64,000 bases of DNA, from positions 1 through 64,000 of the forward strand of contig JBPCJQ010000054.1 of the NCBI GenBank assembly GCA_051005135.1, written 5' to 3'. The position numbers and the translations under genes are program-made. The notes beneath the pieces were generated by a model that made no database searches, was not told the origin of the DNA, and saw nothing but the letters and a program-made list of their open reading frames with translations. Source of the DNA: DATAQC01 sp051005135. Lineage in GTDB: Bacteria; Actinomycetota; Acidimicrobiia; Acidimicrobiales; AC-14. This document shows, piece by piece, positions 8,344 through 18,628 of the stretch; position 1 is the first letter of the stretch, and the number at the start of each line of letters is the position of its first letter.

Positions 8344-8392
8344 CGAGCGACGACAGCTCGCGACCTGCTGCTCAGTAAGAGCCTTGAGCGCT

Positions 8393-9178
8393 CTAGCACC
8401 CGGCGATTGTCGTCGTCGGGCACTCAGTGGCATGCTCTGGCCGCATCACTTCGAAGCTGGCTCCATCAGGTGGTGTGAGCGACATGAGCTCAGCCGGGAC
8501 GGCCTGATCAACCACCAGTTCGCGCATCTCGCACACGCGAAATGGCTGGCCGTCCAGACACGCCTCGACTCGAAGGAGAATACCCAGCTCTTCGTCGATC
8601 GTCAGCTCGTATGTGTCGGCGCCGTCTCCGAGCTCCGACAGCAAAGGTCCCCACGAGACAGCGGGCATTTCCGGCGTGAGCCCCTGATCGAGATCGTCGC
8701 TCTCACTGCCGAGCGGCCTGGCACGCACGATGACGCCTCGTCGGCTGCCGACGGGCCGCTTCCCTGTCATCTCGAACTCACCGAGCGCAGAAAGGAGCCT
8801 ACGTCCCTCCAGTAGTGTGAGTCCGGGTCCGAGCCCCACCGGCACGTCCGGCCCACCGGCTTTGGCACCGAGCAACGGGGACCAGCTCCACCAGCGTCGA
8901 CCGTCGACCACAACCGTTATGGTCTCGGTGCCCAAGGCATACTCGCCCCGAGCGTGGCCGGGGCGGACAAGCCAAAGACGCCAGGGCGCTTTGCTGTCGG
9001 CCTGCTCTGGGACAGAACTGTCGGTGGCCGTCACCGTGGTGGGGCAAGATGGGAGAACACGGTTAAACGCCGATTGGAGGCGCTCGTGATGCCGCCATTC
9101 CCAGCCACTCATTGCAAGCGTCGCCCACCGTGGGCCGGTGCCGAGCAGTTCAACTACACCATCAACGTCCACCACCAT
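8393..9178 (-). CDS. Hypothetical protein with LolA-like features
   Basis: I do not recognise this 261-residue protein with certainty. It has no signal peptide. Its middle shows a string of Trp-rich strands (RLWLVRPGHARGEYALGTET, then VVVDGRRWWSWSPLLGAKAG) followed by VGLGPGLTLLEGRRLLSALG, a pattern I associate with actinobacterial proteins distantly like LolA or outer-membrane lipoprotein-sorting domains. The region 155-235 has TYELTIDEELGILLRVEACL, consistent with a beta-rich fold. GAAGG stands 9 nt before the ATG. Codon use is less GC-biased than in neighbours, and with the next gene it interrupts the coaBC-rpoZ neighbourhood, which suggests acquisition. Confidence 0.55.
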   Translation of the reverse strand: MVVDVDGVVELLGTGPRWATLAMSGWEWRHHERLQSAFNRVLPSCPTTVTATDSSVPEQADSKAPWRLWLVRPGHARGEYALGTETITVVVDGRRWWSWSPLLGAKAGGPDVPVGLGPGLTLLEGRRLLSALGEFEMTGKRPVGSRRGVIVRARPLGSESDDLDQGLTPEMPAVSWGPLLSELGDGADTYELTIDEELGILLRVEACLDGQPFRVCEMRELVVDQAVPAELMSLTPPDGASFEVMRPEHATECPTTTIAGC

Positions 9179-9222
9179 ATAGCTATGCCTTCACTCGTAC
9201 GCCTAGACCAAAACAAAAGGAG

Positions 9223-9738
9223 CTAGCAGGTGATGGGCGCGAATCTGCTTGTAACGTTGACCACTTGAGGCGACGGCAAGAAGCCTGGAGGAAACACGAG
9301 CGTCGCCGTAGCGGTGCCGTTGTACGTACCCGAGACGCAGTGGACAGCCGCATTGACCAAAATGGCGGCCTTGCCCGCGTTGGCCTTCGTGTTGGTGCCC
9401 ACGAGTCGTCCGTCGTTGAAGAGGTTCACGGTCATCGTGAGCGCTGTCATGGGTGCCGTGCACTTTGTGGTGCCGACCACGTTCACGTTCGTAGGCACGT
9501 GGGTTGACTGGTGAGGATCGTTGGCCTTTACGGTGCACGTAATCGTCGCTGCAGCGACACCCTGCGTCGCGGATGCAGAACCGCTTGTCGCGCTGATGGT
9601 GACGATGTCGGCTGGTGCTGAATTAGCAGTGGCTGCTGTCGCGCTGATTGGAAGGAGGAGTAGCGTGCCAATTGGGAGGACAAGTGCTACCAGGAAGCGC
9701 AGTGAACGCACCTTGAAGGGAAATCGAGTCGTCGTCAT
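9223..9738 (-). CDS. Secreted protein of unknown function
   Basis: A 171-residue exported protein. Residues 1-36 form a classical signal peptide: basic N-terminus (TTTRFPFKVRSLR), hydrophobic core (FLVALVLPIGTLLLLPI), and a likely signal-peptidase site after ATA near 33-36. The mature part is small, rich in Thr, Ala, Val and Asn, and has four cysteines (in TITCTVK, TTKCTAP, AVHCVSG and the final residue), suggesting two disulfides in an Ig-like or other beta fold. GAGG precedes the ATG by about 8 nt and a good promoter lies upstream. Base composition is visibly less GC-rich than the surroundings. Function unknown. Confidence 0.7.
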   Translation of the reverse strand: MTTTRFPFKVRSLRFLVALVLPIGTLLLLPISATAATANSAPADIVTISATSGSASATQGVAAATITCTVKANDPHQSTHVPTNVNVVGTTKCTAPMTALTMTVNLFNDGRLVGTNTKANAGKAAILVNAAVHCVSGTYNGTATATLVFPPGFLPSPQVVNVTSRFAPITC

Positions 9739-9787
9739 CCGTCACCCCTCGTTCCACCGCTGCCAGAGACAGCTCCGACTACAGGGG

Positions 9788-9816
9788 ACACTACTCGGCA
9801 GACATCGACACGTCAA
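9788..9816 (-). promoter_or_regulatory. Promoter of the secreted-protein gene
   Basis: On the minus strand TTGACG (9816-9811), a 17-nt spacer, and TAGTGT (9793-9788). This is the best -35/-10 pair in the window and gives a leader of roughly 45 nt before ATG 9738. The rest of the 9739-9989 gap holds only a weak 6-bp hairpin (9954-9968) past the end of rpoZ. Confidence 0.65.
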
Positions 9817-9989
9817 CGGTGTTCGTGCCTGAGAGCCTCGACGAAAGCCCCGGCCCTGCTCCCTGATACACCGTTGGGCGCGGCGCTGAGATCTGCTCCC
9901 CCATCGCCCTCGCTGACGCGGTCCCCCGCTGTCAGTGCTGTTTCGCCTGCCTTGCCCTGTGACAGGGCTCTGAGCACCGTCCTTTAGGT

Positions 9990-10274
9990 TTAGCCCTCGC
10001 TACCTTCGGGCTCTTCGGAGTCTTCGGGCAACTCGATGTGGGTGTAGTTGATCTTGTCGGCAGCGATCTCCTCGAGGGCGATGGACAGCGGCTTGCGCGA
10101 CACCGACGCGACCTGGGGAGGCACGATCGAGCCCAGGCCCTCGCCCAGCTGGCTGAAGTAGGAGTTGATCTGGCGCCCCCGCTTGGCGGCCAGGGTGACG
10201 AGCGTGAACTTGGAGTCGACCCGCTCGAGCAGGACCTCGATCGGCGGGTAGATCATGGTGGCGCGCTCGGCCAT
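9990..10274 (-). CDS. rpoZ: RNA polymerase omega subunit
   Basis: Small subunit that helps assemble RNA polymerase around the beta' chain. The 94-residue product has the omega core: YPPIEVLLERVDSKFTLVTL, then AAKRGRQIN and a KPLSIALEEIAADKI helix, with an acidic tail. I start at ATG 10274 because GGAGA lies about 8 nt upstream. An open frame reaching 10325 includes an unconvincing Cys- and Pro-rich extension. It follows gmk, the usual partner. Confidence 0.93.
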   Translation of the reverse strand: MAERATMIYPPIEVLLERVDSKFTLVTLAAKRGRQINSYFSQLGEGLGSIVPPQVASVSRKPLSIALEEIAADKINYTHIELPEDSEEPEGSEG

Positions 10275-10321
10275 GGGGCATCTCCGTGTCGGCGGGTCGG
10301 GCGGAGGGCAACAGACCAGGC

Positions 10322-10885
10322 TCATAGCGCATGGTCCGTGCCGCCGCGGGAATGTTCCACGATAGCAGCGACCTCGTCGGTGGCCCGGGCCAGGGTGTCG
10401 TTGACCACCACATGGTCGGCCAGTGCACGCCCCGCCTCCTCTTCGCTCTCGGCCCCGGCCAGGCGCCGGGCGACGATGGCGTCGGTCTCACCTCGCCCCC
10501 GCAGTCGGGCCTCCTGGTCGGCTCGCGACGGTGGCACCACCAGGATCACGATCGCGTCGGGGTGGCGGGACCGTACCTGGGCGGCGCCCTGCACGTCGAT
10601 CTCGAGGAGCACGTCGTGGCCGGGCGGCGGGTCGGGCACGGGCGTCCCGTAGCGGTGGCCGAACACCCCGGCGGATTCCAAGAAGCCGCCCGCCTGCTCG
10701 TGGGCCGAGAAGGTGGCGTCGTCGACGAAATGGTAGGCGTCGGCTGCCTCACCCGAACGGCGAGGGCGCGTGGTCCACGACCGGCTCAGCCAAAGGCGCG
10801 GCACCCGCTCGACCAGGGCAGCGGCGATCGAGCCTTTGCCGACCCCCGAGGGTCCGATGACGACGAAGACGAGCGGGGGCTTCAG
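10322..10885 (-). CDS. gmk: Guanylate kinase, probable CTG start
   Basis: Phosphorylates GMP to GDP. The 187-residue product has the P-loop IGPSGVGKGS near residues 9-18, the GMP-binding stretch SRSWTTRPRR, and LLEIDVQGAAQV. The frame up to the P-loop contains no ATG, GTG or TTG. The first usable codon is CTG at 10885, which overlaps the mihF stop as CTGA, exactly the geometry of the ATGA and GTGA junctions elsewhere in the window. A GTG at 10804 would delete the P-loop and cannot be right. Between mihF and rpoZ, the normal actinobacterial order. Confidence 0.93.
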   Translation of the reverse strand: MKPPLVFVVIGPSGVGKGSIAAALVERVPRLWLSRSWTTRPRRSGEAADAYHFVDDATFSAHEQAGGFLESAGVFGHRYGTPVPDPPPGHDVLLEIDVQGAAQVRSRHPDAIVILVVPPSRADQEARLRGRGETDAIVARRLAGAESEEEAGRALADHVVVNDTLARATDEVAAIVEHSRGGTDHAL

Positions 10886-11205
10886 CGCGACGAGGGGAAC
10901 TGCTTCCTCAACGCCTCGCGCTGCTTGGCACCGAGGCCCCGCACTCGGCGCGAGTCGCTGATCTCGAGCGCCTCCATGAGGCGGCGGGCCCTCACCTTGC
11001 CCACGCCCGGGAGCGACTCGAGCACGGCCACCACCTTCATCTTCGCCACCACCTCATCGCGCTCGGCGGCGGCGAGCAGCTCGTCGAGGTCGACGGAGCC
11101 CATCTTCAGTTTCTCTTTGAGCTCGGCCCGCTGGCGACGAGCGGCGGCGGCCTTGTCGAGGGCCGCCCGGCGGGCGTGAGGTGACAACTCCGGGGGCAGG
11201 GGCAT
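10882..11205 (-). CDS. mihF: Actinobacterial integration host factor
   Basis: Small DNA-binding nucleoid protein of the mycobacterial IHF type, unrelated to the proteobacterial heterodimer. The 107-residue product has a basic helical N-terminus (RRAALDKAAAARRQRAELK) and the helix-two-turns-helix core SLPGVGKVRARRLMEALEIS. ATG 11205 is preferred over GTG 11214 because a TAGGGT hexamer ends 7 nt before it, consistent with a leaderless transcript. It couples to gmk by a 4-bp overlap. Confidence 0.92.
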   Translation of the reverse strand: MPLPPELSPHARRAALDKAAAARRQRAELKEKLKMGSVDLDELLAAAERDEVVAKMKVVAVLESLPGVGKVRARRLMEALEISDSRRVRGLGAKQREALRKQFPSSR

Positions 11206-11212
11206 GCCCGGC

Positions 11213-11218
11213 ACCCTA
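11213..11218 (-). promoter_or_regulatory. Putative -10 of the mihF-gmk-rpoZ operon
   Basis: TAGGGT on the minus strand, 7 nt before ATG 11205. The spacing would place the transcript start at or next to the start codon. Confidence 0.45.
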
Positions 11219-11263
11219 GCGCGAGCCGCTGGCGGCGAGCCGGGGACGGCGGACTGGCGGCGC

Positions 11264-11269
11264 TAGCCT
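11264..11269 (+). promoter_or_regulatory. Putative -10 of the fluoride-responsive operon
   Basis: TAGCCT on the plus strand. A start 7-8 nt downstream falls on the first G of the fluoride aptamer at 11277, which supports both calls. Confidence 0.55.
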
Positions 11270-11276
11270 TGGGAGC

Positions 11277-11322
11277 GGCGATGGAGCTCGCCGTAACCGC
11301 CTTCGGGCTGATGGCTCCTACC
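11277..11322 (+). promoter_or_regulatory. Fluoride riboswitch (crcB RNA motif)
   Basis: The leader matches the fluoride aptamer: GGCGATGGAGCTCGCC forms stem 1 (GGCG/CGCC), GCC-TTCG-GGC forms the second hairpin, and GCTGATGGCTCCTACC follows. Loop bases GGAGC (11283-11287) can pair with GCTCC (11314-11318), the pseudoknot that creates the fluoride site. It ends 68 nt before the fluC ATG. No terminator is obvious, so translational control is as likely as attenuation. Confidence 0.9.
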
Positions 11323-11389
11323 TCTGGCCGACGTGGAACGGGAGGAGCTGATCACCAGCGCGAACAGCCGCAGGAGGGCCGAGCCGGGA

Positions 11390-11779
11390 ATGCTGGGGGC
11401 CATCGCCTTGGGCGGCGCTCTGGGTGCCCCGGCGCGCTACGGCGTGGCCCAGATCGTCCACGTCGCGCCCCATGGCTTTCCGTGGGCCACGTTCTGGACC
11501 AACCTCACCGGCAGCCTCGCACTGGGACTCGTCCTCGGCCTCCTGCTTGAACGCTTCCCCCCATCGCGGTACCTGCGCCCCTTCGTGGCCACCGGCTTCC
11601 TGGGGGCGTACACGACGTACTCGACGTTCGCGGTGGAGACCGTGCTACTGATCAAAGACGGCCATCTGGGCCTGGCCCTGGCCTATGCCGGGTTCAGCCT
11701 GCTCGGAGGATTCGTGCTGGCATGGACGGGTATCTTGGCTGCCCGCAACATGCCCGTGGCAAGCAGAGGAGGCAGGTGA
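11390..11779 (+). CDS. crcB: Fluoride channel FluC/CrcB, first subunit
   Basis: Membrane fluoride exporter subunit of 129 residues with four hydrophobic segments. Family motifs are GGALGAPARYGVA at the N-terminus, FPWATFWTNLTGSLALG and GFLGAYTTYSTFA, which includes the threonine-serine track. ATG 11390 gives the normal N-terminus MLGAIALGG with AGGAGG 12 nt upstream. A GTG at 11333 would add 19 residues right after the riboswitch. It heads a fluC-DUF190-fluC operon; paired CrcB proteins usually form an antiparallel heterodimer. The stop overlaps the next start (TGATG). Confidence 0.93.
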   Translation: MLGAIALGGALGAPARYGVAQIVHVAPHGFPWATFWTNLTGSLALGLVLGLLLERFPPSRYLRPFVATGFLGAYTTYSTFAVETVLLIKDGHLGLALAYAGFSLLGGFVLAWTGILAARNMPVASRGGR

Positions 11780-12126
11780 TGAACATCCAAGGTCACCAAA
11801 AGCGCCTCACCATCTTCATCGGCGAGTCTGATCGCCACGGCCATACCCCTCTGGCCACCGAGATCGTGCAGCGGGCACACAGGGCGGGCTTGGCCGGGGC
11901 GTCCGTCTTCCGTGGTATCGAGGGCTACGGCGCCTCCAACCACATCCACACCACCCGCATCCTGTCGCTGTCCGACGACCTGCCCATCGCCGTGGTCATC
12001 GTCGACAGCGACGACGCCATCGGCGCCTTCTTGCCCCAGCTCGACGAGCTAATCGACGAAGGCCTCGTCATCGTCGACGACGTCGAGGTCGTCAAGTACG
12101 TGGGGCGGCCCTCGGGCAAGAGGTGA
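11779..12126 (+). CDS. DUF190 protein
   Basis: Soluble 115-residue DUF190 (COG1993) protein of unknown mechanism that is often encoded with CrcB. The core is KRLTIFIGESDRHGHTPL, then VFRGIEGYGASNHIHT and a C-terminal EVVKYVG. The fold is expected to resemble PII-like or ferredoxin-like proteins. AGAGGAGG precedes ATG 11779. Its place between two fluoride channel genes under a fluoride riboswitch points to a role in fluoride resistance, perhaps sensing or regulation, but this is inference. Confidence 0.9.
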   Translation: MNIQGHQKRLTIFIGESDRHGHTPLATEIVQRAHRAGLAGASVFRGIEGYGASNHIHTTRILSLSDDLPIAVVIVDSDDAIGAFLPQLDELIDEGLVIVDDVEVVKYVGRPSGKR

Positions 12127-12497
12127 GCCTCCTTGGTTGGGCCGCCTTCGTGGCAGCCGGCGCCCTTGGCGCCCCTGTGCGGTACCTGGTGGACGGCTTC
12201 GTTGCCGACCGTGCAGAGGGCGCGTTCCCATGGGGAACGTTGGTCGTCAACGTCACCGGGTCGCTGCTGCTCGGCCTGATCACCGGCCTGTCCCTCTACC
12301 ACGCCTTCCCCGAGACCCCCAAGGTGGTGCTGGGCACCGGCTTCTGTGGCGCCTACACCACCTTCTCCACCTTCACCTTCGAGACGGTGCGCCTGCTCGA
12401 GGAGGGAGCCGTCAACGAAGCGTTCAGGAACGCCTTGGGAACGCTCGTCACCTGCGCTGGCGCCGCCGCCGCTGGCGTGGCTCTCGCCGCGCTGTGA
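12123..12497 (+). CDS. crcB: Fluoride channel FluC/CrcB, second subunit
   Basis: Second 124-residue fluoride channel subunit with four membrane segments. Motifs GALGAPVRYLVDG, FPWGTLVVNVTGSLLLG and GFCGAYTTFSTFTFET match the first subunit but differ enough to be a separate paralogue, as expected of a heterodimeric channel. GTG 12123 overlaps the DUF190 stop (GTGA). It ends 11 bp from the convergent pyrF gene, with no evident terminator in between. Confidence 0.93.
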   Translation: MSLLGWAAFVAAGALGAPVRYLVDGFVADRAEGAFPWGTLVVNVTGSLLLGLITGLSLYHAFPETPKVVLGTGFCGAYTTFSTFTFETVRLLEEGAVNEAFRNALGTLVTCAGAAAAGVALAAL

Positions 12498-12508
12498 AGT
12501 GTCAGTGG

Positions 12509-13189
12509 TCACCCCACCACGCTCTCGGTGATGGCAGCGGCGGCGGCGGCGGGATCCGCGGCGGCGGTGACGGCCCGGCCTATCACCAGGAGGTCGGCAC
12601 CGGCATCGAGGGCCTGCCGCGGGGTGGCAGCGCGGGCCTGGTCGTGGGTGTCGGCACCGGGGAGGCGGATACCCGGCACCACGGCCAGCATGCGGGGCGC
12701 CAGCTCCTTGGCCGCGCCGACGTCGCCGGCTGCGCAGACGATGGCGCCGCAGCCCGCCGCCGCAGCGGTTGTCACCCGTGCCCCCAGAAGGTCGGCTGGT
12801 GACTCCGCGTCACTGGTGAGCACGGTCACCGCCACGGCGACGGGCGGGGCCAGCCCGGCCGACTCCGCCCCCTCGGTGAGGCCAACGACGCCGGCGCGCA
12901 GCATCTCCTCTCCCCCGTGGGCGTGCAGGGTGAGGTAGCTGGCGCCGAACGCCCCCACCACGCGCGCCGACCTACGCACCGTGGTGGGGATGTCGTGCAG
13001 CTTGAGGTCGACGAACACGGCGAAGCCCGAGTCCAGCATCGACGCCACCGCATCGGGGCCGGAGGCGCAGAACAGTTCGAGGCCGACCTTGACCGTACCG
13101 AACCACGGCTTCAGGCGCTTGGCCAGGCGCAGGGCGACGACCAGGTCGTCGACGTCGAGGGCCAAGGCCAGACGGTCACGCACCTCCAC
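12509..13189 (-). CDS. pyrF: Orotidine 5'-phosphate decarboxylase
   Basis: Last step of UMP synthesis. The product of about 226 residues has the catalytic loop VDLKLHDIPTTV and a phosphate-binding end VIGRAVTAAADPAAA. GTG 13189 is chosen because AAGAGGAG sits 7-8 nt upstream; an ATG at 13207 would add six residues but has no ribosome-binding site. Either start overlaps the end of pyrD. It is the last gene of the pyr operon. Confidence 0.94.
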   Translation of the reverse strand: MEVRDRLALALDVDDLVVALRLAKRLKPWFGTVKVGLELFCASGPDAVASMLDSGFAVFVDLKLHDIPTTVRRSARVVGAFGASYLTLHAHGGEEMLRAGVVGLTEGAESAGLAPPVAVAVTVLTSDAESPADLLGARVTTAAAAGCGAIVCAAGDVGAAKELAPRMLAVVPGIRLPGADTHDQARAATPRQALDAGADLLVIGRAVTAAADPAAAAAAITESVVG

Positions 13190-14146
13190 GGGCGAGCTCC
13201 TCTTCATCGGGTACGGGGTCGGCGGCCGCGGGCCATCGAGCTCCACCGACCAGGTCGGTCACGCGGGCCACGTCATGGGCGCCGCACCACGCGACCAGCT
13301 CCCGGGTGACGCGCGCCGGCGCCCGAGGATCGGCGAAGGTGGCGGTGCCTACCTCTACCGCGTCGGCCCCGGCCAGCAACATCTCCACCGCGTGCACGCC
13401 GCGCTCCACGCCACCCACGCCCACTATGCCGGCGCCCGGAAAGGCTCGGCGGCACTCGTGCACGGACCGCACGGCCAACGGTCGGATGGCGGGGCCTGAC
13501 AGGCCCCCGTAACCAGCGCCCAGCCAGGGGCGGCGAGTCTCGGGGTCGATAGCCAGGCCCCGGACGGTGTTGACGAGGACCAAGGCCTCGGCGCCCGCGC
13601 CAAGTGCCGCTGCGGCGATCTCGGTCACATCGGTGACGTCGCCGCTGAGCTTGGCCCAGCGGGGCCGACCGCACCCGGCGGTAGCGGCCACGACGTCGGC
13701 GGTGGCATTGGCCGAATGGGCGAACACGTGGCGCCCCTCCTCGAGGTTGGGGCACGACAGGTTGACTTCTACGGCGACCACGGGGGCTCCGCACAACAGG
13801 GTGGCGGCCCTCTGGTAGGCGGCCACCGTGAGCCCCCAGATGCTGGCCACCACCCGAGCCCCGCTCGCCACCAGTGCGGGCAGCTCGTCGGTGAGCCATG
13901 CCTCCACGCCCGGGTTCGCCAACCCGACGCTGTTGAGCATGCCGCCTTCGGTGCCGTGGACCCGGGGCGGCGGGTTGCCCGCCCAGGGGTCGGCCGACAG
14001 CGACTTCACCACCACCGCGCCCAGGCCGGAGAGGTCGAAGTAGGAGCCGAGCTCGCGACCGTGGCCGGCAGTGCCCGACGCGGTGAGCACCGGGTTGGGC
14101 AGGCGGACCGACCCGATGGTCGTGGCCATGCCGACCTGGGGACCTT

Positions 14147-14150
<4 letters not shown>
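13176..14150 (-). CDS. pyrD: Dihydroorotate dehydrogenase, class 1
   Basis: Oxidises dihydroorotate to orotate with FMN. The 324-residue protein shows LPNPVLTASGTAGHG, the active-site region VEVNLSCPNLEEGRHVF with the class 1 cysteine, a lysine in RWAKLSGD, and the FMN phosphate site VGVGGVERG. Sequence and length are closest to class 1B, which normally needs the iron-sulfur subunit PyrK, yet no pyrK lies in the operon or elsewhere in the window. GTG 14150 overlaps the carB stop (GTGA); ATG 14129 is an alternative. Confidence 0.92.
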
Positions 14151-17485
<3,335 letters not shown>

Positions 17486-17486
17486 G

Positions 17487-18548
17487 TCAGGAACCCCGGC
17501 TCATGAGGGCGGCGAAGTCAGCGAAGAGGTAGCGGGCGTCGTGGGGGCCGGGGCCGGCCTCGGGGTGGTACTGCACGCTGAAGGCGGGCACGTCGCGGCA
17601 GCGCAGCCCCTCGATGACCCCGTCGTTGAGGTTGACGTGGGTGACGTCGGCACCCTCGACGCTTGCCTCGGTGACCGCGTAGTTGTGGTTCTGGCTGGTG
17701 ATCTCCACCGCGCCCGTGGCCACCCGCCGCACCGGGTGGTTCCCCCCATGGTGGCCGAAGCCGAGCTTGTGGGTGGCCCCGCCCAGGGCGGTGGCCAGGA
17801 GCTGGTGGCCAAGGCAGATGCCGAACACGGGCACGTTGTCGAGCAGCCCTCCGATGGCATCGCGGGCATAGCCGACCGCGGCCGGGTCACCGGGCCCATT
17901 GGACAGGAAGACGCCCTGGGGATGGCGTTCCAGCACCTCGGCGGCGGGCGTGGCCGCGGGCACGACCTCGACGGTCGCCATCTCGCCCAGTAGGCGCAGG
18001 ATGCTGGTCTTGATGCCGAAGTCGTAGGCCACCACCCGCAGCGGCCCGCTTCCCGTCGTGTAGGGCGCGGCCGTGGTCACACCGGCCACCAGGTCGACCC
18101 CGTCGGTGCCCGGCTCGGCCGCCGCCGCCTCCTTCAAGATGGTCTCGTCGGCGGTGCCGAAGGCGCAGCCCATGGCGCCCGCGTCGCGGATGTGGCGGGT
18201 GAGGCGACGGGTGTCGACACCGGTGATCACCGGCGTCCCCTGCGACTCGAGCCAGGTGCCGAGGTCGCCGCTCGACCGCCAGCTCGAGCGGCGCCGAGCC
18301 AGGTCGCGCACGACCACTCCCCGGCACTGGGGGCGGCGGCTCTCGGAGTCCTGGTCGGTAACGCCGTAGTTGCCGATGTGGGGGTACGTGAAGGCGATCA
18401 CCTGGCCGGCGTAGGAGGGGTCGGTGAGCACCTCCTGGTAGCCGGCCAGCACGGTGTTGAACACCACCTCGCCGGTGGTGACCCCCCCGGGCGGAAGGTA
18501 GCCGGCTGCCTCCCCCTCGAACACGCTGCCGTCGGCCAGCACCAGCAA
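17487..18548 (-). CDS. carA: Carbamoyl-phosphate synthase small chain
   Basis: Glutaminase subunit that feeds ammonia to CarB. The N-terminal domain begins LVLADGSVFEGEAAG; the class I amidotransferase has the nucleophile in GICLGHQLL and the His-Glu pair in QYHPEAGPGPHD. I start at TTG 18548, with GAGAGG 9-10 nt upstream, giving 353 residues, slightly short. A TTG at 18632 overlapping the pyrC stop would add 28 residues encoded largely by the palindromic repeat, which is less likely. Confidence 0.93.
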   Translation of the reverse strand: MLVLADGSVFEGEAAGYLPPGGVTTGEVVFNTVLAGYQEVLTDPSYAGQVIAFTYPHIGNYGVTDQDSESRRPQCRGVVVRDLARRRSSWRSSGDLGTWLESQGTPVITGVDTRRLTRHIRDAGAMGCAFGTADETILKEAAAAEPGTDGVDLVAGVTTAAPYTTGSGPLRVVAYDFGIKTSILRLLGEMATVEVVPAATPAAEVLERHPQGVFLSNGPGDPAAVGYARDAIGGLLDNVPVFGICLGHQLLATALGGATHKLGFGHHGGNHPVRRVATGAVEITSQNHNYAVTEASVEGADVTHVNLNDGVIEGLRCRDVPAFSVQYHPEAGPGPHDARYLFADFAALMSRGS

Positions 18549-18565
18549 TGAGGACGGCCTCTCGC

Positions 18566-18617
18566 CGTTCTGGTCAGGTTTAGCATCGCCCTGGCGGGGC
18601 CGAACCTGACCAGAACG
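18566..18617. repeat. Palindromic repeat, copy B
   Basis: Second copy of the element at 1283-1334. Arms CGTTCTGGTCAGGTT (18566-18580) and complement (18603-18617) match the other copy exactly over 15 bp; the centre differs but shares a TCGCC core. It lies between pyrC and carA, just upstream of the chosen carA start. Confidence 0.85.
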
Positions 18618-18628
18618 AGGAGGCGCCG

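Noticed and set aside
9954..9968. Hairpin GCCCTG-TGA-CAGGGC after rpoZ
   Set aside because: Six-bp stem without a T-run; too weak to call a terminator.
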